Shown here in pieces: positions 21,814-30,309 of a stretch of 64,000 bases of DNA; positions within the stretch are counted from its first letter, which is position 1, and each line of letters begins with the position of its first letter. Position numbers and translations under genes: made by a program. The stretch covers positions 3,224,001-3,288,000 of the forward strand of contig NZ_CP043732.1 in NCBI RefSeq assembly GCF_014084045.1. Direction: 5' to 3'. Below the pieces are notes generated by a model, which was given only the letters and a program-made list of their open reading frames with translations, was not told the DNA's origin and did no database searches. This DNA is from Microbacterium esteraromaticum. Lineage in GTDB: Bacteria; Actinomycetota; Actinomycetes; Actinomycetales; Microbacteriaceae.

Positions 21814-22647
21814 ATGGCACGAGAGAAGAAGCACCGCTCGCGCGGTCGCCGCAGTCCCCTCGCCGCTGCCGCCCTGATCGGCGCCGGCCTGCTGCTCACC
21901 GGAGGCGCCTACGCCGGCGCGTCGGCTGCGATGGCATCCACGACCGACGCTCAGACGAGCGCGACGGCAGAGCTGACGGTGGAGGACGGCGAGAAGCTGT
22001 TCACCGCGAACTGCGCCACCTGCCACGGACTCGACATGCAGGGCACGAGCGAGGGCCCGAGCCTCGTCGGCGTCGGCGAGCTCTCCGTCGAGTTCCAGCT
22101 CGCCACCGGCCGCATGCCGCTGCAGATGCAGGGACCGCAGGCGCCGCAGAAGCAGCCGCAGTTCACCGATGCGCAGATCCGCGCCATGGCCGCGTACGTG
22201 CAGAGCGTCGCTCCGGGCCCGAACTACCCGCAGGACTGGGTGACCGCCGGTGAGGAGAACCCCGACAACGCGAACGACGAGGTCGACATCGCCCACGGTG
22301 CGGAGCTGTTCCGCATCAACTGCGCGATGTGCCACAACGTCGCCGCGGCCGGTGGTGCGCTCACCGAGGGCAAGTACGCCCCCGCGCTGACCTCGACCAG
22401 CCCGCTGCACATCTACGCCGCGATGGTCACCGGCCCGCAGAACATGCCGGTCTTCGGCGACATGAACCTGAGCACCGAAGACAAGCGCGACATCATCGCC
22501 GCCCTCGTCTACCAGCAGGAGGCCGTGCAGATCGGCGGCTTCACGCTCGGGTCGCTCGGTCCGGTGTCGGAGGGCCTGTTCATCTGGATCTTCGGAATCG
22601 GCGCGCTCGTCGCCCTCACCGTGTGGATCACGGCGAAGTCCAACTGA
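21814..22647 (+). CDS. qcrC: Diheme cytochrome c subunit of the bc1 complex
   Basis: 277-aa membrane-anchored diheme cytochrome c. In actinobacteria QcrC replaces soluble cytochrome c and passes electrons directly to the CuA site of CtaC. An N-terminal signal/anchor (residues about 14-36, AAAALIGAGLLLTGGAYAGA) is followed by two heme sites, CATCH near residue 66 and CAMCH near 170, with axial Met candidates in GRMPLQMQG and GPQNMPVFGD. A C-terminal helix (LFIWIFGIGALVALTVWI) anchors it. Start ATG 21814, 20 nt after ctaE. Confidence 0.96.
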   Translation: MAREKKHRSRGRRSPLAAAALIGAGLLLTGGAYAGASAAMASTTDAQTSATAELTVEDGEKLFTANCATCHGLDMQGTSEGPSLVGVGELSVEFQLATGRMPLQMQGPQAPQKQPQFTDAQIRAMAAYVQSVAPGPNYPQDWVTAGEENPDNANDEVDIAHGAELFRINCAMCHNVAAAGGALTEGKYAPALTSTSPLHIYAAMVTGPQNMPVFGDMNLSTEDKRDIIAALVYQQEAVQIGGFTLGSLGPVSEGLFIWIFGIGALVALTVWITAKSN

Positions 22648-22683
22648 CGCACTTTCATCGAAGAGTTACGTACGAGGAGCACC

Positions 22684-23763
22684 ATGGCACACGACGACGA
22701 CACGCAGGCTCTTGACAGGGCCTACCAGCCCTCGCGGGGGCTGGGCGTCGCAGTCAGCGATCCTGCGGAGAACCCGGGACTGCCGCCACACCGTGAGCGG
22801 ATGACCGACAAGGACCCGCGCGCCGAGAAGGCGGCGGTCCGCACGGTCTACACCCTGTTCTACCTGTCGCTCGCCGGCAGCATCTGGGCGGTCGCCGCGT
22901 ACATGCTGTTCCCGATCGAGAGCGGCCTCGCGATCGACATCCGCCACAACAACATGTACATCGGCATCGGCATCGCCTTCGCGCTGCTGGCGCTCGGCAT
23001 CGGCGCGATCCACTGGTCGAAGGCGCTGATGTCCGACAAGGAGTACATCGAGCACCGCCACCCCACCCGCGGCAAGGACACGACCCGTGCCGCAGCGGTG
23101 CAGGCGTTCTCGGAGGCGAACGACGACTCGGGCTTCGGCCGTCGCACCGTGATCCGCAACTCGCTGATCGCCGCCGTCGCCGCCTCCATCCTCCCCGGAG
23201 TCACTCTGTTCCGCGGTCTCGCGCCGCACAACAACTCGCACGGCAACCCCATCGCCGGCGACCCGGTCGCGCTGCTCAAGCACACCATGTGGGAGAAGGG
23301 CATGCGTCTGGCGCGCGACCCGGAGGGAACCCCCATCCGCGCCGCAGACGTCACGCTCGGCTCCGCCTTCCACGTGATCCCCGAGCCGCTCGCCGAGCTG
23401 GGTCACCACGACGGCTACATGGAGGAGAAGGCCAAGGCCATCGTTCTGCTCATGCGCCTTCGCCCCGAGCAGCTCATCGAGGCGGAGGACCGCAAGGACT
23501 GGTCGTACGACGGAATCGTCGCGTACTCCAAGGTCTGCACCCACGTCGGCTGCCCCGTGGCCCTGTACGAGCAGCAGACCCACCACCTGCTGTGCCCGTG
23601 CCACCAGTCGCAGTTCGACGTCACGGACCACGCCAAGGTCATCTTCGGCCCGGCCGCCCGCCCGCTGCCGCAGCTGCCCATCGCCGTCGACGATGAGGGC
23701 TACCTCATCGCGCAGCGCGACTTCACCGAACCCGTCGGCCCGAGCTTCTGGGAGCGTCATTGA
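22684..23763 (+). CDS. qcrA: Rieske iron-sulfur subunit of the bc1 complex
   Basis: 359-aa subunit with the actinobacterial layout of three N-terminal membrane helices (about residues 57-75, 91-110 and 155-175). The C-terminal Rieske domain has CTHVGCPV and CPCHQSQFD, which supply the two Cys and two His ligands of the 2Fe-2S cluster. It takes electrons from menaquinol and passes them to QcrC. The stop overlaps the qcrB TTG start (TTGA), suggesting coupled translation. Confidence 0.97.
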   Translation: MAHDDDTQALDRAYQPSRGLGVAVSDPAENPGLPPHRERMTDKDPRAEKAAVRTVYTLFYLSLAGSIWAVAAYMLFPIESGLAIDIRHNNMYIGIGIAFALLALGIGAIHWSKALMSDKEYIEHRHPTRGKDTTRAAAVQAFSEANDDSGFGRRTVIRNSLIAAVAASILPGVTLFRGLAPHNNSHGNPIAGDPVALLKHTMWEKGMRLARDPEGTPIRAADVTLGSAFHVIPEPLAELGHHDGYMEEKAKAIVLLMRLRPEQLIEAEDRKDWSYDGIVAYSKVCTHVGCPVALYEQQTHHLLCPCHQSQFDVTDHAKVIFGPAARPLPQLPIAVDDEGYLIAQRDFTEPVGPSFWERH

Positions 23764-25571
23764 GCACCGCAACTCTTAAAGAGGAAACCAAGCAGAAGCC
23801 CCTGGGCGGACGCTTCATCGGCGCGACGGCGAACTACATCGACGAGCGCACCAGCCTGTCGGGCTTCGTCAAGGAGCTCGGTCGCAAGATCTTCCCCGAC
23901 CACTGGTCGTTCATGCTGGGTGAGATCGCTCTCTGGGCGTTCGTGGCCGTGTTCCTGTCGGGAACGTTCCTGACGTTCTTCTTCCAGGCGTCGATGGCTC
24001 CCACGCACTACACGGGCGCATACGCGCCGCTGCGCGGTGTCGAGATGACCGCCGCCTTCGAGTCGGCCCTTCGCATCTCATGGGACATCCGCGGTGGACT
24101 CCTGGTCCGCCAGATCCACCACTGGGCCGCGCTCGTGTTCATCGCGGGCATCGGAATCCACATGCTGCGCGTCTTCTTCACCGGCGCGTTCCGCAAGCCT
24201 CGCGAGCTCAACTGGGTGATCGGCTTCGTGCTCTTCATCCTCGCTCTCGCCGAGGGATTCACCGGCTACTCGCTTCCCGACGACCTGCTCTCGGGTAACG
24301 GCCTCCGCATCATCGACGGCATGATCAAGGGCCTGCCGCTGATCGGCACCTGGACCTCGTTCCTGATCTTCGGCGGGGAGTTCCCTGGCGACGACATCGT
24401 CGGACGCCTCTACACGATGCACATCCTGCTGCTGCCGCTGCTGGTCATCGCGTTCATCGTCCTCCACCTCATGCTGATGGTGATCAACAAGCACACCCAG
24501 TTCGCCGGCCCCGGCCGCACGAACGACAACGTCGTCGGCTACCCGATGATGCCGGTCTACATGTCGAAGATGGGCGGCTTCTTCTTCATCGTCTTCGGTG
24601 TGATCGTGCTGATCGCGTCGTTCTTCCAGATCCTTCCGTTCTGGGACTACGGCCCCTACGACCCGTCCCCCATCTCGGCCGGCACGCAGCCTGACTGGTA
24701 CATCGGCTTCGCAGACGGCGCCCTGCGTCTGGCTCCGCCGAACCTCGACGTTCCGCTCGGCAACTTCACGCTGTCGCTCGGCATCGTGATCCCGGTGCTG
24801 GTGCTCGGACTGTTCATCGTCGTGGTCGCTCTGTACCCGTTCATCGAGGCCTGGGTCACCGGTGACAAGCGCGAGCACCACATCGCCGACCGTCCCCGCA
24901 ACGCCCCGACCCGCACCGCCATCGGCGTCGCAGGCATGATCTTCTACGCGGTCCTCTGGGCAGCTGCCTCGTCCGACCTCATGGCAACGCACTTCATGCT
25001 GACCATGGAGGGTGTGATCCACGCACTCCAGGCGCTGCTGATCGTCGGCCCCGTGCTCGGATACTTCGTCACGAAGCGCATCTGCATCGCGCTGCAGAAG
25101 AAGGACCGCGAGATCGTGCTGCACGGCTACGAGTCGGGTCGCATCGTCCGCCTCCCCGGTGGCGAGTTCATCGAGGTGCACCAGCCGGTCGACGTGTACG
25201 ACCGCTGGAAGCTCATCGACTACTCCACCTATGAGCCGCTCGTCGTGCGTCCGAACGCGAAGGGTCGCATCCCGTGGCACGAGAACCTGCGCAGCTCGAT
25301 CTCGCGCTGGTTCTTCGAGGACCGCCTGCAGCCGCTCACGCAGGCCGAGATCGCCGCCGCCGATGCGCACCAGCACCACACGCTGGCGCACGATGAGGAG
25401 ATCGAGGCGGCCGAGATCGCCGGTGCCCACGAGCGTGCGGGCGTCACCTCGGACGACCAGATCGCTCCGGCCGACCTGCACGTCGGTGAGACCCCGAACA
25501 CTCCCAGTTCGGTCATCGCCAAGGAACCGGCCAAGAAGCCGCGCAAGGGCAAGACGGAGGACGGCGAGTAG
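23760..25571 (+). CDS. qcrB: Cytochrome b subunit of the bc1 complex
   Basis: 603-aa menaquinol-oxidising cytochrome b. Heme-ligating His pairs are in the helices around RQIHHWAALVFIAGIGIHML and TMHILLLPLLVIAFIVLHLM. The long hydrophilic C-terminal extension (from about residue 450, acidic and Lys/Pro-rich at the end) is typical of actinobacteria. It starts with TTG at 23760 overlapping the qcrA stop; no better start exists. The last gene of the operon is followed 16 nt later by a strong terminator. Confidence 0.97.
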   Translation: MSTATLKEETKQKPLGGRFIGATANYIDERTSLSGFVKELGRKIFPDHWSFMLGEIALWAFVAVFLSGTFLTFFFQASMAPTHYTGAYAPLRGVEMTAAFESALRISWDIRGGLLVRQIHHWAALVFIAGIGIHMLRVFFTGAFRKPRELNWVIGFVLFILALAEGFTGYSLPDDLLSGNGLRIIDGMIKGLPLIGTWTSFLIFGGEFPGDDIVGRLYTMHILLLPLLVIAFIVLHLMLMVINKHTQFAGPGRTNDNVVGYPMMPVYMSKMGGFFFIVFGVIVLIASFFQILPFWDYGPYDPSPISAGTQPDWYIGFADGALRLAPPNLDVPLGNFTLSLGIVIPVLVLGLFIVVVALYPFIEAWVTGDKREHHIADRPRNAPTRTAIGVAGMIFYAVLWAAASSDLMATHFMLTMEGVIHALQALLIVGPVLGYFVTKRICIALQKKDREIVLHGYESGRIVRLPGGEFIEVHQPVDVYDRWKLIDYSTYEPLVVRPNAKGRIPWHENLRSSISRWFFEDRLQPLTQAEIAAADAHQHHTLAHDEEIEAAEIAGAHERAGVTSDDQIAPADLHVGETPNTPSSVIAKEPAKKPRKGKTEDGE

Positions 25572-25586
25572 GCCGCACTCCCCCAA

Positions 25587-25624
25587 CGACTGAGGGCCCG
25601 TCCATTCGGACGGGCCCTCAGTCG
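25587..25624 (+). terminator. Strong terminator of ctaE-qcrCAB
   Basis: Perfect 17-bp inverted repeat (CGACTGAGGGCCCGTCC and its complement) around a 4-nt ATTC loop. There is no U-run. It ends 15 nt before the TAGGCT box of the next gene. Confidence 0.85.
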
Positions 25625-25639
25625 TCTCCGAGCCCTCGA

Positions 25640-25645
25640 TAGGCT
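25640..25645 (+). promoter_or_regulatory. Leaderless promoter -10 box of the GNAT gene at 25653
   Basis: TAGGCT ends 7 nt before the ATG at 25653. Its -35 region would fall inside the preceding terminator hairpin. Confidence 0.6.
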
Positions 25646-25652
25646 GGGACCC

Positions 25653-26159
25653 ATGCCGTTCGTCGTACGCCCTGCCGCACTCGAGGACGCCGCTCGGCTC
25701 GAGGAGATCGAAGCTGCCGCAGACCGGCTGCTCATCGACCTGCTCGATGCCGAGGACTGGCCGGCTCCCGACGGCGCCACGGAACGTCTCGCTCTTCCTG
25801 GCGTTGTGCTGGTGTCGGAACTGCAACCGGGCGAGGTGATCGGGTTCGCTCACCTGCTGGAGCTCGAGGGGCACGCTCACCTCGAGCAGGTTTCGGTTCT
25901 CCCCCGCTTCGGACGGCGTGGGGCGGGGCGGATGCTGGTGGAAGCGATCCTCGCAGAGGCGGCCCGGCGCGGGCATCGCACGGTCACACTGCGCACCTAC
26001 GCGGACGTGCCGTGGAATGCTCCCTTCTACGAGACGTGCGGCTTCGTCGAGACGCGTCCCGACACTCCGTTCCTGACGCGTCTCGTCGACGTCGAACGGG
26101 CGCTTGGGCTCCCTCGCCACGGGAGGCGTCTGCAGATGACCGCGCGGGTCGGCGCCTGA
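25653..26159 (+). CDS. GNAT-family N-acetyltransferase
   Basis: 168-aa single-domain acetyltransferase. The fold begins FVVRPAALEDAARLEEIEAA, the acetyl-CoA binding loop is PRFGRRGAGRMLVEAI (about residues 89-104), and the C-terminal strand has NAPFYETCGFVET. The substrate is unknown. It lies between the two respiratory operons, is preceded by its own leaderless promoter, and is not obviously linked to respiration. Confidence 0.88.
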   Translation: MPFVVRPAALEDAARLEEIEAAADRLLIDLLDAEDWPAPDGATERLALPGVVLVSELQPGEVIGFAHLLELEGHAHLEQVSVLPRFGRRGAGRMLVEAILAEAARRGHRTVTLRTYADVPWNAPFYETCGFVETRPDTPFLTRLVDVERALGLPRHGRRLQMTARVGA

Positions 26160-26194
26160 CTGTCATGGTCTCTCGGCGCTCGCGGGCCGCGGAG

Positions 26195-26200
26195 TAGGCT
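26195..26200 (+). promoter_or_regulatory. Leaderless promoter -10 box of the rhodanese gene
   Basis: TAGGCT ends 6 nt before the ATG at 26207. Confidence 0.6.
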
Positions 26201-26206
26201 TCGACC

Positions 26207-26626
26207 ATGATCGACCGACAGGACTTCTTCGCCGCCAAGCTGCAGTACGAGACGGATCCCAGCGATGTGCACGCCGCACGCAAGGCCGGGATGCAGCTGG
26301 TGATCGTCGACGTGCGCTCGGACGAGGCGTGGGCTCAGGGCCGGGTGCCAGGCGCGATCCACATGCACTACAGCGAGATCGAGGAGCGCGCCGCCGACGA
26401 GATCCCCGCGGACTCATCCGTCGTCGTGTACTGCTGGAGCCCTGGCTGCAATGCGGGTGCGAAGGGCGCACTCGAGTTCGCGAAGCTCGGGTACGCGGTG
26501 CGGGAGATGATCGGCGGGTTCGAGTACTGGGTGCGCGAGGGATATCCCATCGAGGATCACGACGGCGTGCACCGTCGTCCCGTCGATGCCCTCACCGGCG
26601 TACCGCGTGTGCGCACGCGCCTCTGA
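26207..26626 (+). CDS. Rhodanese-domain protein
   Basis: 139-aa single rhodanese domain. The CH2A-type segment VIVDVRSDEAWAQGRVPGAIHM (about residues 32-53) leads to the active-site loop VVYCWSPGCNAG near residue 75. The loop contains two cysteines; the first is in the position of the catalytic Cys. Single-domain rhodaneses carry persulfide sulfur for many pathways, and the acceptor here is unknown. It is convergent with ctaF, with a shared terminator between. Confidence 0.9.
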   Translation: MIDRQDFFAAKLQYETDPSDVHAARKAGMQLVIVDVRSDEAWAQGRVPGAIHMHYSEIEERAADEIPADSSVVVYCWSPGCNAGAKGALEFAKLGYAVREMIGGFEYWVREGYPIEDHDGVHRRPVDALTGVPRVRTRL

Positions 26627-26636
26627 GGCCCCAGAG

Positions 26637-26680
26637 ACGACGAAGGGGCCCCTGGATGCATCCAGGGGCTCCTTCGTCGT
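26637..26680. terminator. Bidirectional terminator between the rhodanese gene and ctaF
   Basis: Long inverted repeat ACGACGAAGG...CCTTCGTCGT enclosing CCCCTGGATGCATCCAGGGG. It lies 10 nt from both stop codons and should serve both convergent genes. Confidence 0.85.
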
Positions 26681-26689
26681 GTCAGCGCG

Positions 26690-27112
26690 TCAGCGCGCGA
26701 AGTGTCCGCGGTAGTACTCGTACACCCAGCCGACGATCGCGACGAGGAAGATCGCGAGACCGATCGGCAGGAGGAAGTGACCGACCGCGAGGCCGAGCAG
26801 GAACACCGCGGCGGAACCGGCGAGGACGATCGGCCACCACGACCACGGCGAGAACTCGCCGAGCTCGGGGTCGCCGTCGTCGATGTCGGCCGTCAGGACG
26901 TCCTCGGGCAGCTCGCCGCCCTGGGCCTGGTACGTGCGGTGCAGATACACCGCGATCATGGCGCTCATGAAGGCGACGAACAGAAGTGCCACGGTGCCGA
27001 CCCACTCCACGTAGCCGTGGAAGGGGTCGACGAGGTTCCAGATGGTGTAGATCGCGGCACAGGCCACGAAGAACGCCATGAGGAACCACCACAGGATGAC
27101 ATTGCTGCGCAT
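26690..27112 (-). CDS. ctaF: Actinobacterial cytochrome c oxidase subunit IV
   Basis: 140-aa small oxidase subunit with four membrane helices (FLMAFFVACAAIYTIWNLV, TVALLFVAFMSAMIAVYL, and two in the C-terminal half around WWPIVLAGSAAVFLLGLAVG and IGLAIFLVAIVGWVYEYY). Known as CtaF in actinobacterial bcc-aa3 supercomplexes. It is the last gene of ctaC-ctaD-ctaF, starting 3 nt after the ctaD stop. The ATG at 27112 gives MRSNVILWWFLMAFF. Confidence 0.93.
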   Translation of the reverse strand: MRSNVILWWFLMAFFVACAAIYTIWNLVDPFHGYVEWVGTVALLFVAFMSAMIAVYLHRTYQAQGGELPEDVLTADIDDGDPELGEFSPWSWWPIVLAGSAAVFLLGLAVGHFLLPIGLAIFLVAIVGWVYEYYRGHFAR

Positions 27113-27115
27113 GAC

Positions 27116-28840
27116 TTACTTGACCTCTCCCGCTGCGACGCCGACTGGGTGCTCTGCAGCCTCAGGGTGGTTCAGGTCGAATGCCGGGCGCTCACTGCGG
27201 ATGCGCGGGATCGACGTGAAGTTGTGACGCGGGGGCGGGCACGAGGTGGCCCACTCGAGGGACGCGCCGTAACCCCATGGGTCGTCGACGGTGACCTTGG
27301 GCGCCTTGCGCGCCGTGATCCACACGTTGAGGAAGAACGGCAGCATCGATGCGCCGAGGATGATGGCGCCGATCGTCGAGACCTGGTTGCCCCACTCCCA
27401 GTTGTCGTACGACGAGTAGTCGGCGTAGCGACGCGGCATGCCGTCGACGCCCAGCCAGTGCTGCACGAGGAAGGTCATGTGGAAGCCGATGAACAGCATC
27501 CAGAAGTGGATGTAGCCGAGGCGCTCGTTGAGCATGCGCCCCGTCCACTTCGGCCACCAGAAGTAGAAGCCCGCGAACATCGCGAACACGACGGTTCCGA
27601 AGACCACGTAGTGGAAGTGGGCGACGACGAAGTACGAGTCGCTGAGGTGGAAGTCCAGCGGCGGGGCCGCGAGGATGACACCGGTCAGACCGCCGAACAC
27701 GAACGACACGAGGAAGCCGAGGGCGAAGACCATCGGGGTCTCGAAGGTGATCGAGCCGCGCCACATGGTGCCGATCCAGTTGAAGATCTTCACACCCGTC
27801 GGAACGGCGATGAGCATCGTCATCAGGGCGAAGAAGGGCAGCAGCACACCGCCGGTGACGTACATGTGGTGGGCCCACACGGCGACCGAGAGCGAGGCGA
27901 TCGCGATGGTCGCGTAGACCAGCGTCTTGTATCCGAAGATCGGCTTGCGGCTGAAGACCGGGAAGATCTCGGAGACGATGCCGAAGAACGGCAGCGCGAT
28001 GATGTACACCTCGGGGTGGCCGAAGAACCAGAACAGGTGCTGCCACAGCAGCACGCCGCCGTTCGCGACGTCGTACACGTGCGACCCGAGCACGCGGTCG
28101 GCCGCGGCGGCCAGGATCGCGGCGGCGAGCACGGGGAACGCCATCAGGATCAGCAGGCTCGTGATCAGCGTGTTCCACGAGAAGATCGGCATGCGCCACA
28201 TGGTCATGCCAGGAGCGCGCATCGTGATGATCGTGGTGATGAAGTTCACCGCACCGAGGATCGTTCCGAAGCCGGAGAGGCCGAGGCCGAGCATCCAGAG
28301 GTTTCCGCCGACACCGGGCGAGAACGACGAGTTGGCGAGCGGCTGGTACGCGAACCAGCCGAACGACGCGGCGCCCTGCGGAGTGAGGAAGCCGGCGACG
28401 GCCATCACCGAGCCGAACGTGAACAGCCAGAAGGCGAACGCGTTCAGACGAGGGAAGGCGACGTCGGGGGCGCCCAGCTGCAGCGGCAGGATCGCGTTGG
28501 CGAACCCGGCGAACAGCGGCGTCGCGAACATCAGCAGCATGATCGTGCCGTGCATCGTGAAGAGCTGGTTGTACTGCTCCTTGGTGGGCACGATCTGCAT
28601 GCCCGGCGCGAAGAGCTCGGCACGGATGATCAGCGCCATGACTCCACCGAGGAGGAAGAACAGCACCGAGGCGATCAGGTACATGTAGCCGATCGTCTTG
28701 TGGTCGGTGGAGGTGATCCACTTGACCACGATGTTGCCCTTCTGCTCCACACGGGAGGAGGTGAGCAGGGCCGCCTGACGCGGGGGCAGGGTGGTCGAGC
28801 GCGTGCCCGGCACCGTGGTGGGTTCAGCTGTGGTGGTCAT
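27116..28840 (-). CDS. ctaD: Cytochrome c oxidase subunit I
   Basis: 574-aa catalytic subunit with twelve helices, carrying heme a and the heme a3/CuB centre. Seen are [14 protein letters not shown] (heme a ligand), [17 protein letters not shown] with the CuB His and the His-Tyr cross-link region, AHHMYVTG with two CuB His, and HFHYVVFG with the heme a3 and heme a ligands. The K/D-channel type was not analysed. It starts 3 nt after the ctaC stop; length is normal. Confidence 0.98.
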   Translation of the reverse strand: MTTTAEPTTVPGTRSTTLPPRQAALLTSSRVEQKGNIVVKWITSTDHKTIGYMYLIASVLFFLLGGVMALIIRAELFAPGMQIVPTKEQYNQLFTMHGTIMLLMFATPLFAGFANAILPLQLGAPDVAFPRLNAFAFWLFTFGSVMAVAGFLTPQGAASFGWFAYQPLANSSFSPGVGGNLWMLGLGLSGFGTILGAVNFITTIITMRAPGMTMWRMPIFSWNTLITSLLILMAFPVLAAAILAAAADRVLGSHVYDVANGGVLLWQHLFWFFGHPEVYIIALPFFGIVSEIFPVFSRKPIFGYKTLVYATIAIASLSVAVWAHHMYVTGGVLLPFFALMTMLIAVPTGVKIFNWIGTMWRGSITFETPMVFALGFLVSFVFGGLTGVILAAPPLDFHLSDSYFVVAHFHYVVFGTVVFAMFAGFYFWWPKWTGRMLNERLGYIHFWMLFIGFHMTFLVQHWLGVDGMPRRYADYSSYDNWEWGNQVSTIGAIILGASMLPFFLNVWITARKAPKVTVDDPWGYGASLEWATSCPPPRHNFTSIPRIRSERPAFDLNHPEAAEHPVGVAAGEVK

Positions 28841-28843
28841 GGC

Positions 28844-29743
28844 TTACTCCTCTTCCTCGGCGCCCGTGCTCGCGCCGGTGCCGGGGAGATTGCTGAGTCG
28901 GTCGTAGGCGTCGGAGATGTCGCCCGTGTTGCCCTGCTCGCGCAGGGTCTCGAGGTACGCGTCGTACTCGTCCTGCTCGACGACCTTCACGTTGAAGAGC
29001 ATCATCGAGTGGTACTCGCCGCAGAGCTCGGCGCACTTGCCGTCGTACTCGCCCACGCGAGAGGGGATGAAGGACCAGGAGTTGTCCTTGCCGATGTACA
29101 TGTCCTTCTTGTAGAGGAAGTCGATGATCCAGAAGGAGTGGATGACGTCGCGCGACTGCAGGTCGATCGTGACCTTCTTGTCGACCGGGAGCACCAGCGT
29201 CGGCAACTTCTCGCGGTCGATGTCGCCGGCCTCGTCGGGGTCGGCCTGAACGCCCATGGTCCAGACGGCGTCGGCGTTATCGTCATCTTCGCCGTCGTAC
29301 TGGAAGTCCCAGGCCCACTGCTTGGCGATGGCCGTGATGTGCACATCCGGCTCTTCCCACTGCGTCTCGATGTCGGCCTGGTCGCGTGCGGTGAAGAAGA
29401 ACATGCCGAGCACGAGGATCAGCGGGATCACCGTGTAGAGGATCTCGATCGGCATGTTGTAGCGCAGCTGGACGGGCAGGCCCGTCTGTCCGCTGCGACG
29501 GCGGTACATGACGAGGGCCCAGGCCATCAGGGCCCAGGTGATCACGCCGACCGCAAGCAGGACGACCCACGACGTGACCCACAGACCGGCGACCGTCTCG
29601 GTCTGGTTGGTCGTGGGGGTGCCGTCTTCGACGAAGCCCGGAAGGAATCCATGGAGTTCGGTGGGAGTACATCCCGCCAGGGCCACAGCTGCCGCTGCTC
29701 CCAGCGGGAGCGCGGCCCAACGAAGGCGGCGTTTCGAGGGCAC
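28844..29743 (-). CDS. ctaC: Cytochrome c oxidase subunit II (lipoprotein)
   Basis: 299-aa subunit carrying the CuA centre that receives electrons from QcrC. A signal peptide ends in the lipobox LAGC (Cys near residue 24), so the mature protein is probably a lipoprotein. Two membrane helices follow (WVVLLAVGVITWALMAWALVM, IEILYTVIPLILVLGMFFF). The C-terminal cupredoxin domain has the CuA motif CAELCGEYHSMM. The start is GTG at 29743; a TAGACT box at 29780-29785 predicts a leader of about 30 nt. Confidence 0.97.
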   Translation of the reverse strand: MPSKRRLRWAALPLGAAAAVALAGCTPTELHGFLPGFVEDGTPTTNQTETVAGLWVTSWVVLLAVGVITWALMAWALVMYRRRSGQTGLPVQLRYNMPIEILYTVIPLILVLGMFFFTARDQADIETQWEEPDVHITAIAKQWAWDFQYDGEDDDNADAVWTMGVQADPDEAGDIDREKLPTLVLPVDKKVTIDLQSRDVIHSFWIIDFLYKKDMYIGKDNSWSFIPSRVGEYDGKCAELCGEYHSMMLFNVKVVEQDEYDAYLETLREQGNTGDISDAYDRLSNLPGTGASTGAEEEE

Positions 29744-29779
29744 GATGCACCTTTCAGATCTCGGACAGGAGCGAACTCA

Positions 29780-29785
29780 AGTCTA
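29780..29785 (-). promoter_or_regulatory. Candidate -10 box of ctaCDF
   Basis: TAGACT on the minus strand, about 37 nt upstream of the ctaC GTG. In contrast to most promoters here it would give a leadered mRNA. Confidence 0.45.
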
Positions 29786-29808
29786 GGGCAACCTCACACG
29801 CGATTCAT

Positions 29809-29827
29809 GCCAACCACGCAGGTTGGC
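29809..29827 (-). terminator. Hairpin after erpA
   Basis: GCCAACC and GGTTGGC arms with a 5-nt loop, 5 nt beyond the erpA stop and before the ctaC promoter. It is short and lacks a U-run, so termination is likely but unproven. Confidence 0.5.
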
Positions 29828-29832
29828 GCGCC

Positions 29833-30201
29833 TCAGTGGAAGCTGTCGCCGCACGCGCAGCTGCCGGCTGCGTTGGGGTTGTCGATGGTGAACCCCTGCT
29901 CCGAGATGGTGTCCTTGAAGTCGATCGAGGCGCCGTCGAGGTACGGGACGCTCATGTTGTCGATGATGACCTCGACGCCGTCGAAGTCGACCGTCTCGTC
30001 GCCCTCGAGGTAGCGCTCGTCGAAGTACAGCTGGTAGATCAGACCCGAGCATCCCCCCGGCTGCACGGCGACGCGCAGACGCAGGTCGTCACGGCCCTCC
30101 TGCTCGAGCAGGCTCTTCACCTTCAGTGCGGCGGCCTCGGTCAGCGAGACGCCGTGGGCGGGGGCGGCGGTGGGCTCTGAGGTCAGGGTGGTGTCGCTCA
30201 T
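29833..30201 (-). CDS. erpA: A-type iron-sulfur cluster insertion protein
   Basis: 122-aa HesB/IscA/ErpA-family carrier that delivers Fe-S clusters to apoproteins. The three conserved cysteines are in GGCSGLIYQLYF and the C-terminal GSCACGDSF. The ATG at 30201 (MSDTTL) has AAGGAG 6 nt upstream and is preferred over the GTG-type start five codons earlier. The neighbouring respiratory genes include the Rieske protein, a possible client, but this link is inference. Confidence 0.94.
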   Translation of the reverse strand: MSDTTLTSEPTAAPAHGVSLTEAAALKVKSLLEQEGRDDLRLRVAVQPGGCSGLIYQLYFDERYLEGDETVDFDGVEVIIDNMSVPYLDGASIDFKDTISEQGFTIDNPNAAGSCACGDSFH

Positions 30202-30246
30202 CTCAACTCCTTGCAACGGGCAGCGCGGTCTCGCTGCTCGTGCTCG

Positions 30247-30252
30247 ATTCTA
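30247..30252 (-). promoter_or_regulatory. Candidate -10 box of erpA
   Basis: TAGAAT on the minus strand, 3 nt after the dipeptidase terminator hairpin. It predicts a leader of about 40 nt containing the AAGGAG site. Confidence 0.5.
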
Positions 30253-30255
30253 CCG

Positions 30256-30303
30256 CCGCCGATGTCGGCCGGGCCGCTCATCGGGCCCTGCCGACATCGG
30301 CGG
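30256..30303 (-). terminator. Terminator of the M20 dipeptidase gene
   Basis: Perfect 13-bp arms CCGCCGATGTCGG / CCGACATCGGCGG with an inner GGGCC/GGCCC stem, 6 nt after the stop at 30310. It runs straight into the TAGAAT promoter box of erpA. Confidence 0.8.
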
Positions 30304-30309
30304 GAAGGC

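Noticed and set aside
26702..30013. 1103-aa open frame on plus across ctaF, ctaD and ctaC
   Set aside because: Shadow of three conserved respiratory genes; no start signal or recognisable domain.
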